A program made the translations under genes and the position numbers. Below, in pieces: positions 7,225 through 15,486 of a DNA stretch of 43,794 nt. The first letter of the stretch is position 1; each line of letters starts with the position of its first letter. A model generated the notes under the pieces. That model did no database searches. It was not told the origin of the DNA and worked only from the letters and a program-made list of their open reading frames with translations. Origin of the DNA: a virus; the IMG/VR virus record IMGVR_UViG_3300020438_000077, positions 1 to 43,794 of that record; one strand, given 5' to 3'.

Positions 7225-10200
7225 TTAACTTAATGCTAGGATAAACGGTGTCATTTCAGAGAACAAACTCTTACTAAAGGATCGTCCACTAATTGTACCA
7301 GTTTCTTGGTCAATTTGTAAATCATCACCAATTCTAAAGTTACCTGCTTGGTCTGTACTGGTATAAAGAACCTTACCACCATCTAAAGTAACTACTTCAT
7401 TTAATTGATTGGTAACACCACCCCGTTTTGGAGTAGCAGTAACAATCTGATTACCAGCACCAACATATTCAAATGTATGAGAACTAGCAACAATTCTACT
7501 ACCTTGTGCAAAATATGCAGTAGCACCAGTACTTACATTATTAAGTAAATTGGTAGCAAGTGTCAATGTAGTAATTCCAGACGTAACTGGAGTTGAACTA
7601 TTTATTGTATAGTATAATGGTTGCGTTGTTGCCGTGGCAGTTGCAGTATTACTACCAGACTGTGGAGCAGAAATTGTTACATTAGGAATGCCTGTATATT
7701 GATTACCACTACTGATAATAGTAATACTGGAAACACTTTCTCCTTCAAGAGTTGCAAATGCAGTACATGTTTCACCACTAGGACCAGTAGGAGCATCAAC
7801 TGTTACACTAGGAGTGGCACTATATCCAGTACCACCAGAACCAACTGCTATAGTAGTTACTTCTTTGTAAAGTTGATCAAAGTAAACTAATTGTCCATCA
7901 TAAGGTCTGTCTACATCAATCTTTGCTGTTCCTCCAGATACCCAAGTATGAGCAACTGTTGAAATACCTAGATTAACTTGGAAGGTGGTAGTACTAGGAA
8001 TTACATCTACATCAAAGATATATGGTCTCTTATTTGGATATGTCTTTTCTCCATAAGGACAATTAAATATAATATCAGAAAGAGTAACTCCCATTCCTAC
8101 TTGGAATCCATGTGGTCCTGCAGTAGCAATAGTAGCAATACCTGATTGATGATGATATTGAACATCTGCAATATTAAGAGTAGCAGTGCTTACATTTACC
8201 TTAACATTTGCTTGAGATATAGAAGCAGTTGTAGTTGCTGAACCAGTATATTGTAAATCACTTACTCCTCTAGAGACTAAACCAAAACTACCAAAACTAC
8301 AATTACTGTTTGCAATATCTGCTTGACCACCTTTATCAGCAGTAACTGCTTCATTAGTACAGATAGTAAACAATGAAACTAATTGAGCAAATCCACCATT
8401 AGTAACAGCAACACCAACACCACCTTGATTGTATTGAGTGAATGAATCAACATTCATTGCTTTAAGAAGTCTTGCCTGGTCTCCATCAATATAAAGTCCA
8501 GTTCCTGTTGTCGTATCACTTGTACAGTTTTGAATGTATGGTCCTTTCCATTTACCACCACCTACATTTTCTGCTATCTCCGTGGTTGGGAAAGAGACCG
8601 CAGCAGCAGGGTGTAAATGCTCCTTGAAGGTCATGTTTGCTAACTTAACACCCTTTCTTACATGGAATAGATTTGAAGTCTTCTGAGAACCACTGACATT
8701 AACTGATCTTTGGTCATCTCCAACTACAGCAACAAAAGCAGGAACTTCGATAGGATTATTTTCTTCATAACTTCCAGATAAAACTTTTACTGTAGTTCCT
8801 GATTGTGCAACACCTACGGCACTTGCAATAGTTAGTTTTGCATTATCAATTGAAGTTCCGTTATTTGAATCATTACCATCTTTTGCAACATAAAGTACAT
8901 TTGGTGCAGAGTTAATACCAGTTGCTCCAGCATTAATGGTTACATTATCACCAATGGTAATTGCAGAATTGGTGATAGTAATATCTTCATCACCAACAGT
9001 AATCTTATTATTAGTACCATCTATCTCAATAGAAGATGTACCAACTGTTAAAATACCAGTTATCCTAGCATCCCCTTCTACCAGTAATGCAGTTGTAGCA
9101 GTTCCTGTTTGTACTTTTAGTCCACTTCTAAAGGTACTGAAACCATAAGCATCTAAGTTAGTTACATCTTCATAGGTGATAGTTCCACCAACAGTAATAT
9201 TACCATCAAAGTATGCTACGTCATCATTTGTATTTCCAGCACCAACATATAAGTTATATTCAGCTCTAGCAGTAGTACCAATACCAACATTCTTAAATGT
9301 ACTAACACCAACGGAATCAGATGCCCAAGTACCAGCACCACCAACATTACCTGCCTTTGCTACCCATTTACCATTATATGGAGCATCTGTACTAAACTGT
9401 AAGATATAGTTTTCTTCAGCACCACCAGTAGGAATCCAAACATCATCTAATTGGTCAATTCTAACAGCACCGCCACCACCAAAGGTTGCAAGTTGTTGCT
9501 GAACTCTATTGATGAATAGACGATAATGCTCTGCTAATTTATCAAAGGTTACATACTTTTGGTCTAAGGGTGTGAGGGGATCTTGATTATCTACATCAGG
9601 TGGGATATTTAAAAGACCTTCTGTAAGAACCTGCTTCTCATCAAATTTTTCAAGTACTTCCTCTAAATGCCTTACTTTTCCAGTAAGTTCTTTACTCTTC
9701 TCTTCAATCTTATCTACTTGAAGTTTATCTAATACTTCTTCAAATTCTCTTCTTATACCTTCAATATGCTTTTCATTTACAACAAAATCAATCTTTATTC
9801 CTTTTAATTTATTATCTAAATCTTTCTGGAATTCACCTACATTTGATTTTAAATCATCATAATACTTAGTAGTACTAGTATCTAAATTCTCTTGTAACTC
9901 ACAGATATTACCTTCTAAATTCTCTTCTAATTTTCCAATCTTTTCAGAGAAAGCATCCAAAGTACTAGAATACTCTTGAAGTTTTCTATCTTCATTTATC
10001 TCTCTATTCTTAAAATCTCTCTTGAAGATATCAGATAGTTGCTTCGATTCTTCTACCAGATTCTCAATCTTTATAATCTTTTCTGCTAGAATATTATTAA
10101 CAGAAGTATCCTTATCCTTGACCTGTTCATTAATTGAAGTAAGACCAATATCAACTACTGTTATCTTTTCATCTAGGGTAACAATATCATTTGCTAATGC

Positions 10201-11064
10201 TTTAAATAACTTGTTTATTCCTTTCTCAGTATTTGCTCTAGATTCTTCTATACCCTTGATATTCTTTTCTACTATTCTAATATCTTTCTTATAATCCTTC
10301 TTAGTAGACTTTAATCTATTATCTACTAATTCCTCACTCTCACTAATTCTATCCTCTACCTTTAACTCTGATTCAGCAAAAAACTTTTGATATTGAGGAA
10401 GTTCTTCTTCTAATAATGCTTTTACCTTTTCACCAATTCCTTTAACATCTTCCTTAATTGAAGTAAGACTTTTCTCATTTACACCTTCAATACCTTCAGT
10501 TATTGTAGCAATTTCTTTATAGATATCTTTCCCAAAATCTTTAAAAGATTCTTCTACATTCTCCTTAAAAGTTCCAAATCTATTATCAACTCTTGTTTCG
10601 GTATCAACAATTAACTTTCTATATGCAGGTACTTCTTCACCTAAGAATTTACCTACACTCTCAGATAAAGAATCAAAACCCTGATTAATTTCTAATAAAG
10701 TATTGGAATTAACTGTTTTTACTTTATCTTGAACATTTCTTATCGACTCTTCTACAAATAATAGATGTGCCATCATAGCATCATCTAAATCCTTTCTATC
10801 AATTAAATCAGTAATACTTTCTCTTATCTCTTCTACTGATGATGATAAAGTCTCTACCTTTTCAACGTTAGACTTGAATGTACCAAAGGTTTCTGTAAAA
10901 TCTTTAAGTGCTTGTAGATTGTTTAAATTACCTTTAAATGAGTCAAAAGCTTCAGAAATTCGCTCAACCTTTTCAGGCTTAGCATTTTTCAACTCTTCCT
11001 TTATATCATCAAAAGGAGAATTGGGATTCTTATCGTAAAATTCTGAAGGTTTTTTAAGTGGCAC
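7225..11064 (-). CDS. Long coiled-coil tail fibre-like protein
   Basis: The 1279 residues have clear regions. About 15-490 is heptad-rich, charged coiled coil with long helices (KLEENLEGNICELQENLD). About 520-720 has fibre-type repeats (STFKNVGIGTT, LLVEGDARITGILTVGTSS). About 725-930 starts LYVAKDGNDSNNGTSIDNA and continues VKVLSGSYEENNPIEVP, the start of a DUF1565/pectate-lyase-like beta-helix. About 968-1055 has a module with IFNCPYGEKTYPN that also occurs in the giant gp7-like protein. The end has GGKVLYTSTDQAGNFRIGDD, a common C-terminus of marine myovirus fibres. The start is GTG with GGAG upstream; no in-frame ATG exists nearby. It probably trimerises as an adhesin. It sits between gp16 and gp17, unlike in T4. 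Confidence 0.85.
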   Translation of the reverse strand: MPLKKPSEFYDKNPNSPFDDIKEELKNAKPEKVERISEAFDSFKGNLNNLQALKDFTETFGTFKSNVEKVETLSSSVEEIRESITDLIDRKDLDDAMMAHLLFVEESIRNVQDKVKTVNSNTLLEINQGFDSLSESVGKFLGEEVPAYRKLIVDTETRVDNRFGTFKENVEESFKDFGKDIYKEIATITEGIEGVNEKSLTSIKEDVKGIGEKVKALLEEELPQYQKFFAESELKVEDRISESEELVDNRLKSTKKDYKKDIRIVEKNIKGIEESRANTEKGINKLFKALANDIVTLDEKITVVDIGLTSINEQVKDKDTSVNNILAEKIIKIENLVEESKQLSDIFKRDFKNREINEDRKLQEYSSTLDAFSEKIGKLEENLEGNICELQENLDTSTTKYYDDLKSNVGEFQKDLDNKLKGIKIDFVVNEKHIEGIRREFEEVLDKLQVDKIEEKSKELTGKVRHLEEVLEKFDEKQVLTEGLLNIPPDVDNQDPLTPLDQKYVTFDKLAEHYRLFINRVQQQLATFGGGGAVRIDQLDDVWIPTGGAEENYILQFSTDAPYNGKWVAKAGNVGGAGTWASDSVGVSTFKNVGIGTTARAEYNLYVGAGNTNDDVAYFDGNITVGGTITYEDVTNLDAYGFSTFRSGLKVQTGTATTALLVEGDARITGILTVGTSSIEIDGTNNKITVGDEDITITNSAITIGDNVTINAGATGINSAPNVLYVAKDGNDSNNGTSIDNAKLTIASAVGVAQSGTTVKVLSGSYEENNPIEVPAFVAVVGDDQRSVNVSGSQKTSNLFHVRKGVKLANMTFKEHLHPAAAVSFPTTEIAENVGGGKWKGPYIQNCTSDTTTGTGLYIDGDQARLLKAMNVDSFTQYNQGGVGVAVTNGGFAQLVSLFTICTNEAVTADKGGQADIANSNCSFGSFGLVSRGVSDLQYTGSATTTASISQANVKVNVSTATLNIADVQYHHQSGIATIATAGPHGFQVGMGVTLSDIIFNCPYGEKTYPNKRPYIFDVDVIPSTTTFQVNLGISTVAHTWVSGGTAKIDVDRPYDGQLVYFDQLYKEVTTIAVGSGGTGYSATPSVTVDAPTGPSGETCTAFATLEGESVSSITIISSGNQYTGIPNVTISAPQSGSNTATATATTQPLYYTINSSTPVTSGITTLTLATNLLNNVSTGATAYFAQGSRIVASSHTFEYVGAGNQIVTATPKRGGVTNQLNEVVTLDGGKVLYTSTDQAGNFRIGDDLQIDQETGTISGRSFSKSLFSEMTPFILALS

Positions 11065-11090
11065 CTTTATTTCTACTCCATCTACAAGTA

Positions 11091-11098
11091 TATTTATT
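11091..11098 (-). promoter_or_regulatory. Late promoter box (AATAAATA) for the fibre unit
   Basis: AATAAATA on the minus strand overlaps the gp16 stop codon (TAA within the box) and ends 27 nt upstream of the GTG start of the fibre gene. Confidence 0.65.
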
Positions 11099-11528
11099 CA
11101 GACTTATTTGGTGGTATTTGACCTTTAATTAATTTGGCAAGGTCTGCTGTGGAACCAACAAAAAGTGCATTATTAACAGTTGATGGTCCTTTTGCTACTG
11201 ATTCCTCATTAACATCCTTCAGTTTTTTCTGAAGGTCTATTAATTTATCAGTAGCATCAGAGACACTCTTTATGAGTTGACCAGCAACTTCATATGCTCT
11301 AGGCATTTCACTTTCTTGAGCAATCTCAAGAATACCATTTATTGCTTCTTGTCCTTTCTCTATTATACTATAAAGATTGCCTCTTGTATACTCATAGTCT
11401 TTTGTGATATCATCCTGTGTAAGTCTAGCAGGTTTTTCTGGTTTAATAACCTCAGTCTTTTCTTCCACTACTTCTGTTTCAGGAGTAACGTTAAAAGTCT
11501 TATCTAATCTGTCAAAATTTTCAGTCAT
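11094..11528 (-). CDS. 16: Terminase small subunit gp16
   Basis: The small terminase binds DNA and stimulates the gp17 ATPase at packaging initiation. The 144 residues resemble T4 gp16 (164 residues) in architecture: an acidic, disordered N-terminus (EVVEEKTEVIKPEKP), then DYEYTRGNLYSIIEKGQEAI, SEMPRAYEVAGQLIKSVSDA and TDKLIDLQKKLKDV, predicted as the central helical hairpin of the ring. The C-terminus has NNALFVGSTADLAKLIKG, matching the T4 NATVFMGSPTELM segment. The gene begins 2 nt after gp15 ends, in the neck operon. In T4 it adjoins gp17. Here a fibre gene and an accessory cluster intervene. Confidence 0.9.
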   Translation of the reverse strand: MTENFDRLDKTFNVTPETEVVEEKTEVIKPEKPARLTQDDITKDYEYTRGNLYSIIEKGQEAINGILEIAQESEMPRAYEVAGQLIKSVSDATDKLIDLQKKLKDVNEESVAKGPSTVNNALFVGSTADLAKLIKGQIPPNKSE

Positions 11529-11530
11529 AA

Positions 11531-12535
11531 TTAAAAGGTAGTTCCATCAAAACCGAAGTTATCTCCATCCTCAATGAGTGGAGTATCTGCTGCGGTAATC
11601 TTCTTAACTTCTTCACCTTTTAAGTGAGAAGCAACTGTAGTTCCATCCTTACCTCTAGTAACTGTTACATCATTACCTGAAATAGATCTCACTAACATTT
11701 CCTCACTACCAATTACAATATAATCAGTGGCAGCAATGGTTCCCATATTATCAAGAGCAAATACTGTAGTAGTTAAATCAAGATCATTCGTCAATAATGT
11801 AGTCTCTGCACTCGGATTATAACTCTTAACTGCACGAGGTACAACAGAGTAATTAACATTTCTTGTAGTATTGCTAGTATCTGTACCTGTAAGATATCCC
11901 AAAGTAGCCTTTCTGATAACATCCTTGGTAGCAGAATGAACAGGACCAAATAGGTATGTCTTAGCAGTAAATCTTAGAGTATAAAGAAGAACTCGTCTCT
12001 GAGTGAAGTCCCCCTCATAATCATCCGACATTGTAATATTTTCTAAAATAACTGGTATATCTCTTTTTTCTTTAATACTTTCTACTAACTCTACAGTTAC
12101 ATTATATGCTGGTTGGAAATATGGTAATATTTGTTCTACAATTTGCAATGCATCATCATTCAACTTACACATAATAGCAAGTTCAAATGCCATATTATAC
12201 GGAACTGGCATAAATGCTTTCTTAGTTTCACTTCCATCAGCAGGGTCTGCTACAGTAAATTGCTGAGTAGTAGTTACCTTCCTTGTAGGATCGTAAGTAA
12301 GACCAGTAAACTCAAAAGACATTCTAGGCAAAGTAATTGCAACACCTTTATTCAAATCAGGTTGCTGCTCTAATCTTGCTAAGAATTTTTGAGTTGGTCC
12401 ATATGCAAGTGGAACTCTTATATTACTAACAGTCTGGTCACTTTCATTTTTTTGCTCAACAGAAATTCCATTAAAAAGAGTACCAAAGGAAATAATGGTA
12501 CGTCTCAAAATTTCGTTATAAAAATATTCAAACAT
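11531..12535 (-). CDS. 15: Tail sheath stabiliser / completion protein gp15
   Basis: gp15 forms the hexameric cap at the head-proximal end of tail and sheath, to which the neck binds. The 334 residues start MFEYFYNEILRRTIISFGTLF (T4: MFGYFYNSSFRRY) and contain IRVPLAYGPTQKFLARL, ITLPRMSFEFTG and, most telling, DDALQIVEQILPYFQPAYNVTV, nearly identical to the T4 segment. T4 gp15 is about 272 residues. The extra 70-80 residues at the C-terminus (about 255-334) form a module with DYIVIGSEEMLVRSISG and VTVTRGKDGTTVASHLKG, which has relatives in the gp7-like giant and the 2488-residue protein. The gene lies 24 nt after gp14. Confidence 0.95.
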   Translation of the reverse strand: MFEYFYNEILRRTIISFGTLFNGISVEQKNESDQTVSNIRVPLAYGPTQKFLARLEQQPDLNKGVAITLPRMSFEFTGLTYDPTRKVTTTQQFTVADPADGSETKKAFMPVPYNMAFELAIMCKLNDDALQIVEQILPYFQPAYNVTVELVESIKEKRDIPVILENITMSDDYEGDFTQRRVLLYTLRFTAKTYLFGPVHSATKDVIRKATLGYLTGTDTSNTTRNVNYSVVPRAVKSYNPSAETTLLTNDLDLTTTVFALDNMGTIAATDYIVIGSEEMLVRSISGNDVTVTRGKDGTTVASHLKGEEVKKITAADTPLIEDGDNFGFDGTTF

Positions 12536-12559
12536 CGTTATAATCCTATTGTATTATAT

Positions 12560-14008
12560 TTAGGGAATCCCGAACGGGTTCTGTTCACTAAAGTCTAAAA
12601 TTTTATCTGCCTCAGTCTCTATATTAAAGTTATCTGCAAATCCATCATCTGTTGGGTCAACATCTACAACTCTTAACTTACGGGATGCACCTGTAGATTG
12701 ACCTACTATTTGTTCTCCTAGTTTAAATGAACCAGTAATAGAAGCAACCTCTAAAACATTAGTTACGGCATTCCATGTTCTTACTCTACCTTCTGTATTG
12801 CTGACAGAACCTTTCACAATCTCATTGAACTTAAATGTTCCTGATGAACCTACATCTGGTGCAGACAATGTAACTCCTCCAATAGAACTATAACCCATAC
12901 CAGCATTACTTAATCCAATTTCTGTTACATTACCAGCAGCATTAATAAACGCAGTACCAGCAGCAGAAACTGTTGTAACACCTGTCTTAAATACTACATT
13001 ATCAAATGTTACACTTGGTGGGAAGACATAACCACCACCAGCATTGGTAACAGTAACAACACCAACAGTATTATCTCCAAGAACTGTTGTTGCAGCAAAT
13101 CCACTTCCACCACCACCTGTTGCAGCAATACCTGGAGCAGTGATATATCTTAAACCTGGATTAGTCAAATAAACATCTTGTATTGACCTGTTCCTAGCAT
13201 TAACATTCAAATTACATACATTGATACCACCAATCAATCCAGCAGTAGCAATACCTGTTACACCGCCTGTAGGAGCAGAAGAGAATCCAATATAGATGGG
13301 AGCATTAAATCCACCACCTCTATTAGAAATAACCACTCTACTAATAGCACCCTCTGTAGCAATACCGACTGTTGCAGTTGCTTGTAGAGCATCTCCTACA
13401 AGAGTAAGAGTTTGAGTTGGACCAATGATGATTGGAGTACCATCTTCAGTCTCACCAGTTGCACTGTCTCCTGTTAATTCATCATCAATCTCAGCAATAC
13501 CAGTATCGATAACTTCATCTTCGTAACGGAAGAGTTCACATCTAAGTTCGTAAATATATGTTTTTTGTAACTGGTAGAATGGTTTTTCGTGCTCTACATA
13601 CTTAATTTCAAATAATCTATCACCAAGAGGGAAATATATTAAATCACCTTCTTTAGGTCTAGTTGTTAACTTAACATCAGGTTCATTCTTCATCAAAGGT
13701 TCGATATACTGTTCCCATCTATCCTTTGATATAGTTAATGTTATCTCATTAGTTTGTTCTATACCAAACTTAGATAGAATACTAGGATTCTCCCCATATC
13801 CATCATAAGTGTCAACATATGCTTCTAATGGATATGCATCATCAAATTTAGATTGTACTACTTCTCTTATAACAGTATTGGTTGCCAAATACTTTCTAGG
13901 CATATAATGCACTTCGACACCATACATCCTCAACTGTTCGTTGATTAAATCCTGAACTAAACCTTGTTCAGAACGAGCACCTTGTTGAAAAAATGGATTA
14001 AGTGCCAT
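12560..14008 (-). CDS. 14: Neck protein gp14 with long C-terminal extension
   Basis: gp14 and gp13 form the neck that links the filled head to the tail. The N-terminal half, about 1-175, matches gp14: MALNPFFQQGARSEQGLVQD, RMYGVEVHYMPRKYL, VQSKFDDAYPLEAYVDTYDG, LTISKDRWEQY and FEIKYVEHEKPFYQLQKTY. T4 gp14 is about 256 residues, this one 482. The extension, about 200-450, is built of Gly-rich strand repeats (NAGGGYVFPPSVTF, NAGMGYSSIGGVTL) followed by two GE..G.S modules (NEIVKGSVSNTEGRV, LGEQIVGQSTGASRKL). These are shared with other structural proteins here and are probably surface decorations of the neck. Its ATG overlaps the gp13 stop as TAATG, so the pair is coupled. Confidence 0.93.
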   Translation of the reverse strand: MALNPFFQQGARSEQGLVQDLINEQLRMYGVEVHYMPRKYLATNTVIREVVQSKFDDAYPLEAYVDTYDGYGENPSILSKFGIEQTNEITLTISKDRWEQYIEPLMKNEPDVKLTTRPKEGDLIYFPLGDRLFEIKYVEHEKPFYQLQKTYIYELRCELFRYEDEVIDTGIAEIDDELTGDSATGETEDGTPIIIGPTQTLTLVGDALQATATVGIATEGAISRVVISNRGGGFNAPIYIGFSSAPTGGVTGIATAGLIGGINVCNLNVNARNRSIQDVYLTNPGLRYITAPGIAATGGGGSGFAATTVLGDNTVGVVTVTNAGGGYVFPPSVTFDNVVFKTGVTTVSAAGTAFINAAGNVTEIGLSNAGMGYSSIGGVTLSAPDVGSSGTFKFNEIVKGSVSNTEGRVRTWNAVTNVLEVASITGSFKLGEQIVGQSTGASRKLRVVDVDPTDDGFADNFNIETEADKILDFSEQNPFGIP

Positions 14009-14862
14009 TATCCTATCATATCAAGTGGTGGAAGTTCATAAGTATTGGACATCTGTTCTCTTATAATTTCAAGATCTAGATTGGCATCATCATAAATTTG
14101 CCGTCCATTTAACTCTATTCCACCTGGCAATTTAACTCCTTGGAATTTAAGTAAATTTTGACCCCACTGTCTTTTTAATTTGGCAGTAAAGTATCTTTTT
14201 AAGAATGAATCATTCCATACTCTAGGAAAATCTGCAGGATTCAATGCCCTAAAGCATTCCATGATAATAAAATCTCCTTCATTCACTGATTGCCAATCTA
14301 CATCCATATACAATCTATCCATTCTCTGGTTAAATCTTATCTGCTTTTCAGTTGTTAAAAGGAAATTAATGTCTTCTAAATATCTCCTTGTCATTGCATA
14401 AGTTAATATTTCAGTCGATCCCCAATAATAAATGTCATTTAGAAACAACTGATACTTAACACTGAACATGTTATTAGTAGCAGTGTTAGATCCATCATAA
14501 TGAAATATCTTATATACTCCTATAACGTCTGGTGGTACCTGTAAGTAATTACTATTTTCTGACCAGTCAAATTGAATTGCATTACCATTAATAGTTGTAG
14601 ATGCAGTCGTGGTTGTTATGCCTGATGCATTGGTTGTATTTTGACCAAGATTTGCAGTTCCTCTTTTAATATCTGCCTCAGTCAACTTATATTTTAAATA
14701 TGTGCGTTCTACACCGTCAAAATGTCTTTCTTGGAAGTATTGAATGGAATCATCTAAGATATCCTCTACTTGTTCATCAGCGACATTAATCTCCAGCACA
14801 GGAGCACCTAACTGCCTCTTAGCATAATTTATTAAGTCTGATCTACTTGCTGGTTGTGCCAT
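14008..14862 (-). CDS. 13: Neck protein gp13
   Basis: gp13 is the head-completion protein that sits on the portal below the packaged DNA. The 284 residues compare with about 309 in T4. Diagnostic segments are MAQPASRSDLINYAKRQLGA, VADEQVEDILDDSIQYFQER, HFDGVERTYLKYKLT, IIMECFRALNPADFPRVWND and FLKRYFTAKLKRQWGQNLLK, which follow the gp13 pattern throughout. The C-terminus, ELNGRQIYDDANLDLEIIRE, is also typical. It opens the 13-14-15-16 unit, with a ribosome site GAAGGGG upstream of the ATG and a late box 23 nt upstream. No insertion modules are seen, in contrast to gp14. Confidence 0.95.
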   Translation of the reverse strand: MAQPASRSDLINYAKRQLGAPVLEINVADEQVEDILDDSIQYFQERHFDGVERTYLKYKLTEADIKRGTANLGQNTTNASGITTTTASTTINGNAIQFDWSENSNYLQVPPDVIGVYKIFHYDGSNTATNNMFSVKYQLFLNDIYYWGSTEILTYAMTRRYLEDINFLLTTEKQIRFNQRMDRLYMDVDWQSVNEGDFIIMECFRALNPADFPRVWNDSFLKRYFTAKLKRQWGQNLLKFQGVKLPGGIELNGRQIYDDANLDLEIIREQMSNTYELPPLDMIG

Positions 14863-14884
14863 TGAGAATAGTACCCCTTCAATA

Positions 14885-14892
14885 TATTTATG
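14885..14892 (-). promoter_or_regulatory. Late promoter box (CATAAATA) for gp13-gp16
   Basis: CATAAATA on the minus strand overlaps the stop codon of the 129-residue gene and ends 23 nt upstream of the gp13 ATG, followed by a good ribosome site. Confidence 0.65.
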
Positions 14893-15277
14893 GTGCTGAT
14901 GATATGCCTGAATATACCAGTATATTACCGTTTACTATATTATAAACAGTACCTACTCCAGAACTTACTAAAACATTATACTCATATCTTCCTTCGGTTA
15001 TGATACCAGTGAGTGCCTTTGGTAAATTTAATGTTATTGATTTTGTAATAGTATTAATACCAGCGATAAAACTTGCTGTAGGGACAGTTGTTGCTCCTAT
15101 ACCAGCACTTTTTATCATTTGTGATGAAACACCCCAACCCGCAGTAAAACCGTATCCAGCATTAGCAACATCAACTACATTAAATGTTGTATTGAAATCC
15201 GTACCACCATAGATGGTTAAATTAGAAGCAACTGGTACTCCTGCATCTGGATCAAATGTTATTTTTCTAGTTGCCAT
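14888..15277 (-). CDS. Small beta-rich virion-associated protein (129 aa)
   Basis: This protein starts MATRKITFDPDAGVPVASNL and continues with LTIYGGTDFNTTFNVVD, IKSAGIGATTVPTASFIAG, then ITLNLPKALTGIITEGRYEY and NILVYSGISSAP. It is almost wholly predicted beta strand, with a carbohydrate-module-like or BppU-like look (small N-terminal fibre domains with ..ylGd.f...f.v.d...), but I cannot assign a family with confidence. The conserved place between the large DUF4815-type protein and the neck genes suggests a tail or fibre-attachment role. It overlaps the end of the preceding 72-residue gene by 11 nt. Confidence 0.72.
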   Translation of the reverse strand: MATRKITFDPDAGVPVASNLTIYGGTDFNTTFNVVDVANAGYGFTAGWGVSSQMIKSAGIGATTVPTASFIAGINTITKSITLNLPKALTGIITEGRYEYNVLVSSGVGTVYNIVNGNILVYSGISSAP

Positions 15278-15485
15278 TGACTAATTCCTTAAGTAGTGAT
15301 TTGATTTCGTTCATTTCATTTTTCAAATTATCAAGATCATTTTTCATACTATCAAGACTTTCATTCTTTTTTTGTTTAGCATTACGACTAGAAATATATT
15401 TGGTATATTCCATATCATTCACATTAATAATAGAATTTGTTTCAGGATCTCTTGCAAAATCCTTACTACCTTTTACATCATACAT
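15267..15485 (-). CDS. Small coiled-coil protein (72 aa)
   Basis: The N-terminal half (MYDVKGSKDFARDPETNSII, then NVNDMEYTKYISSRNAKQKK) is polar. The C-terminal half (SLDSMKNDLDNLKNEMNEIK, SLLKELVNGN) is a clear heptad-repeat helix with Leu/Met at a and d positions, likely a dimeric or trimeric coiled coil. It starts 1 nt after the 2488-residue gene ends and overlaps the 129-residue gene. An adaptor or assembly-bridge role is suggested by position only. Confidence 0.72.
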   Translation of the reverse strand: MYDVKGSKDFARDPETNSIINVNDMEYTKYISSRNAKQKKNESLDSMKNDLDNLKNEMNEIKSLLKELVNGN

Positions 15486-15486
15486 A

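Noticed and set aside
7599-7606. NATAAATA match inside the fibre gene
   Set aside because: It is within a coding region and not near a gene start; such an 8-mer will occur by chance in AT-rich DNA.
7621-7890. Plus-strand open readings inside the fibre, giant and other large genes
   Set aside because: All are complementary-strand shadows of Gly/Thr/Val-rich genes; they lack ribosome sites and any family pattern.
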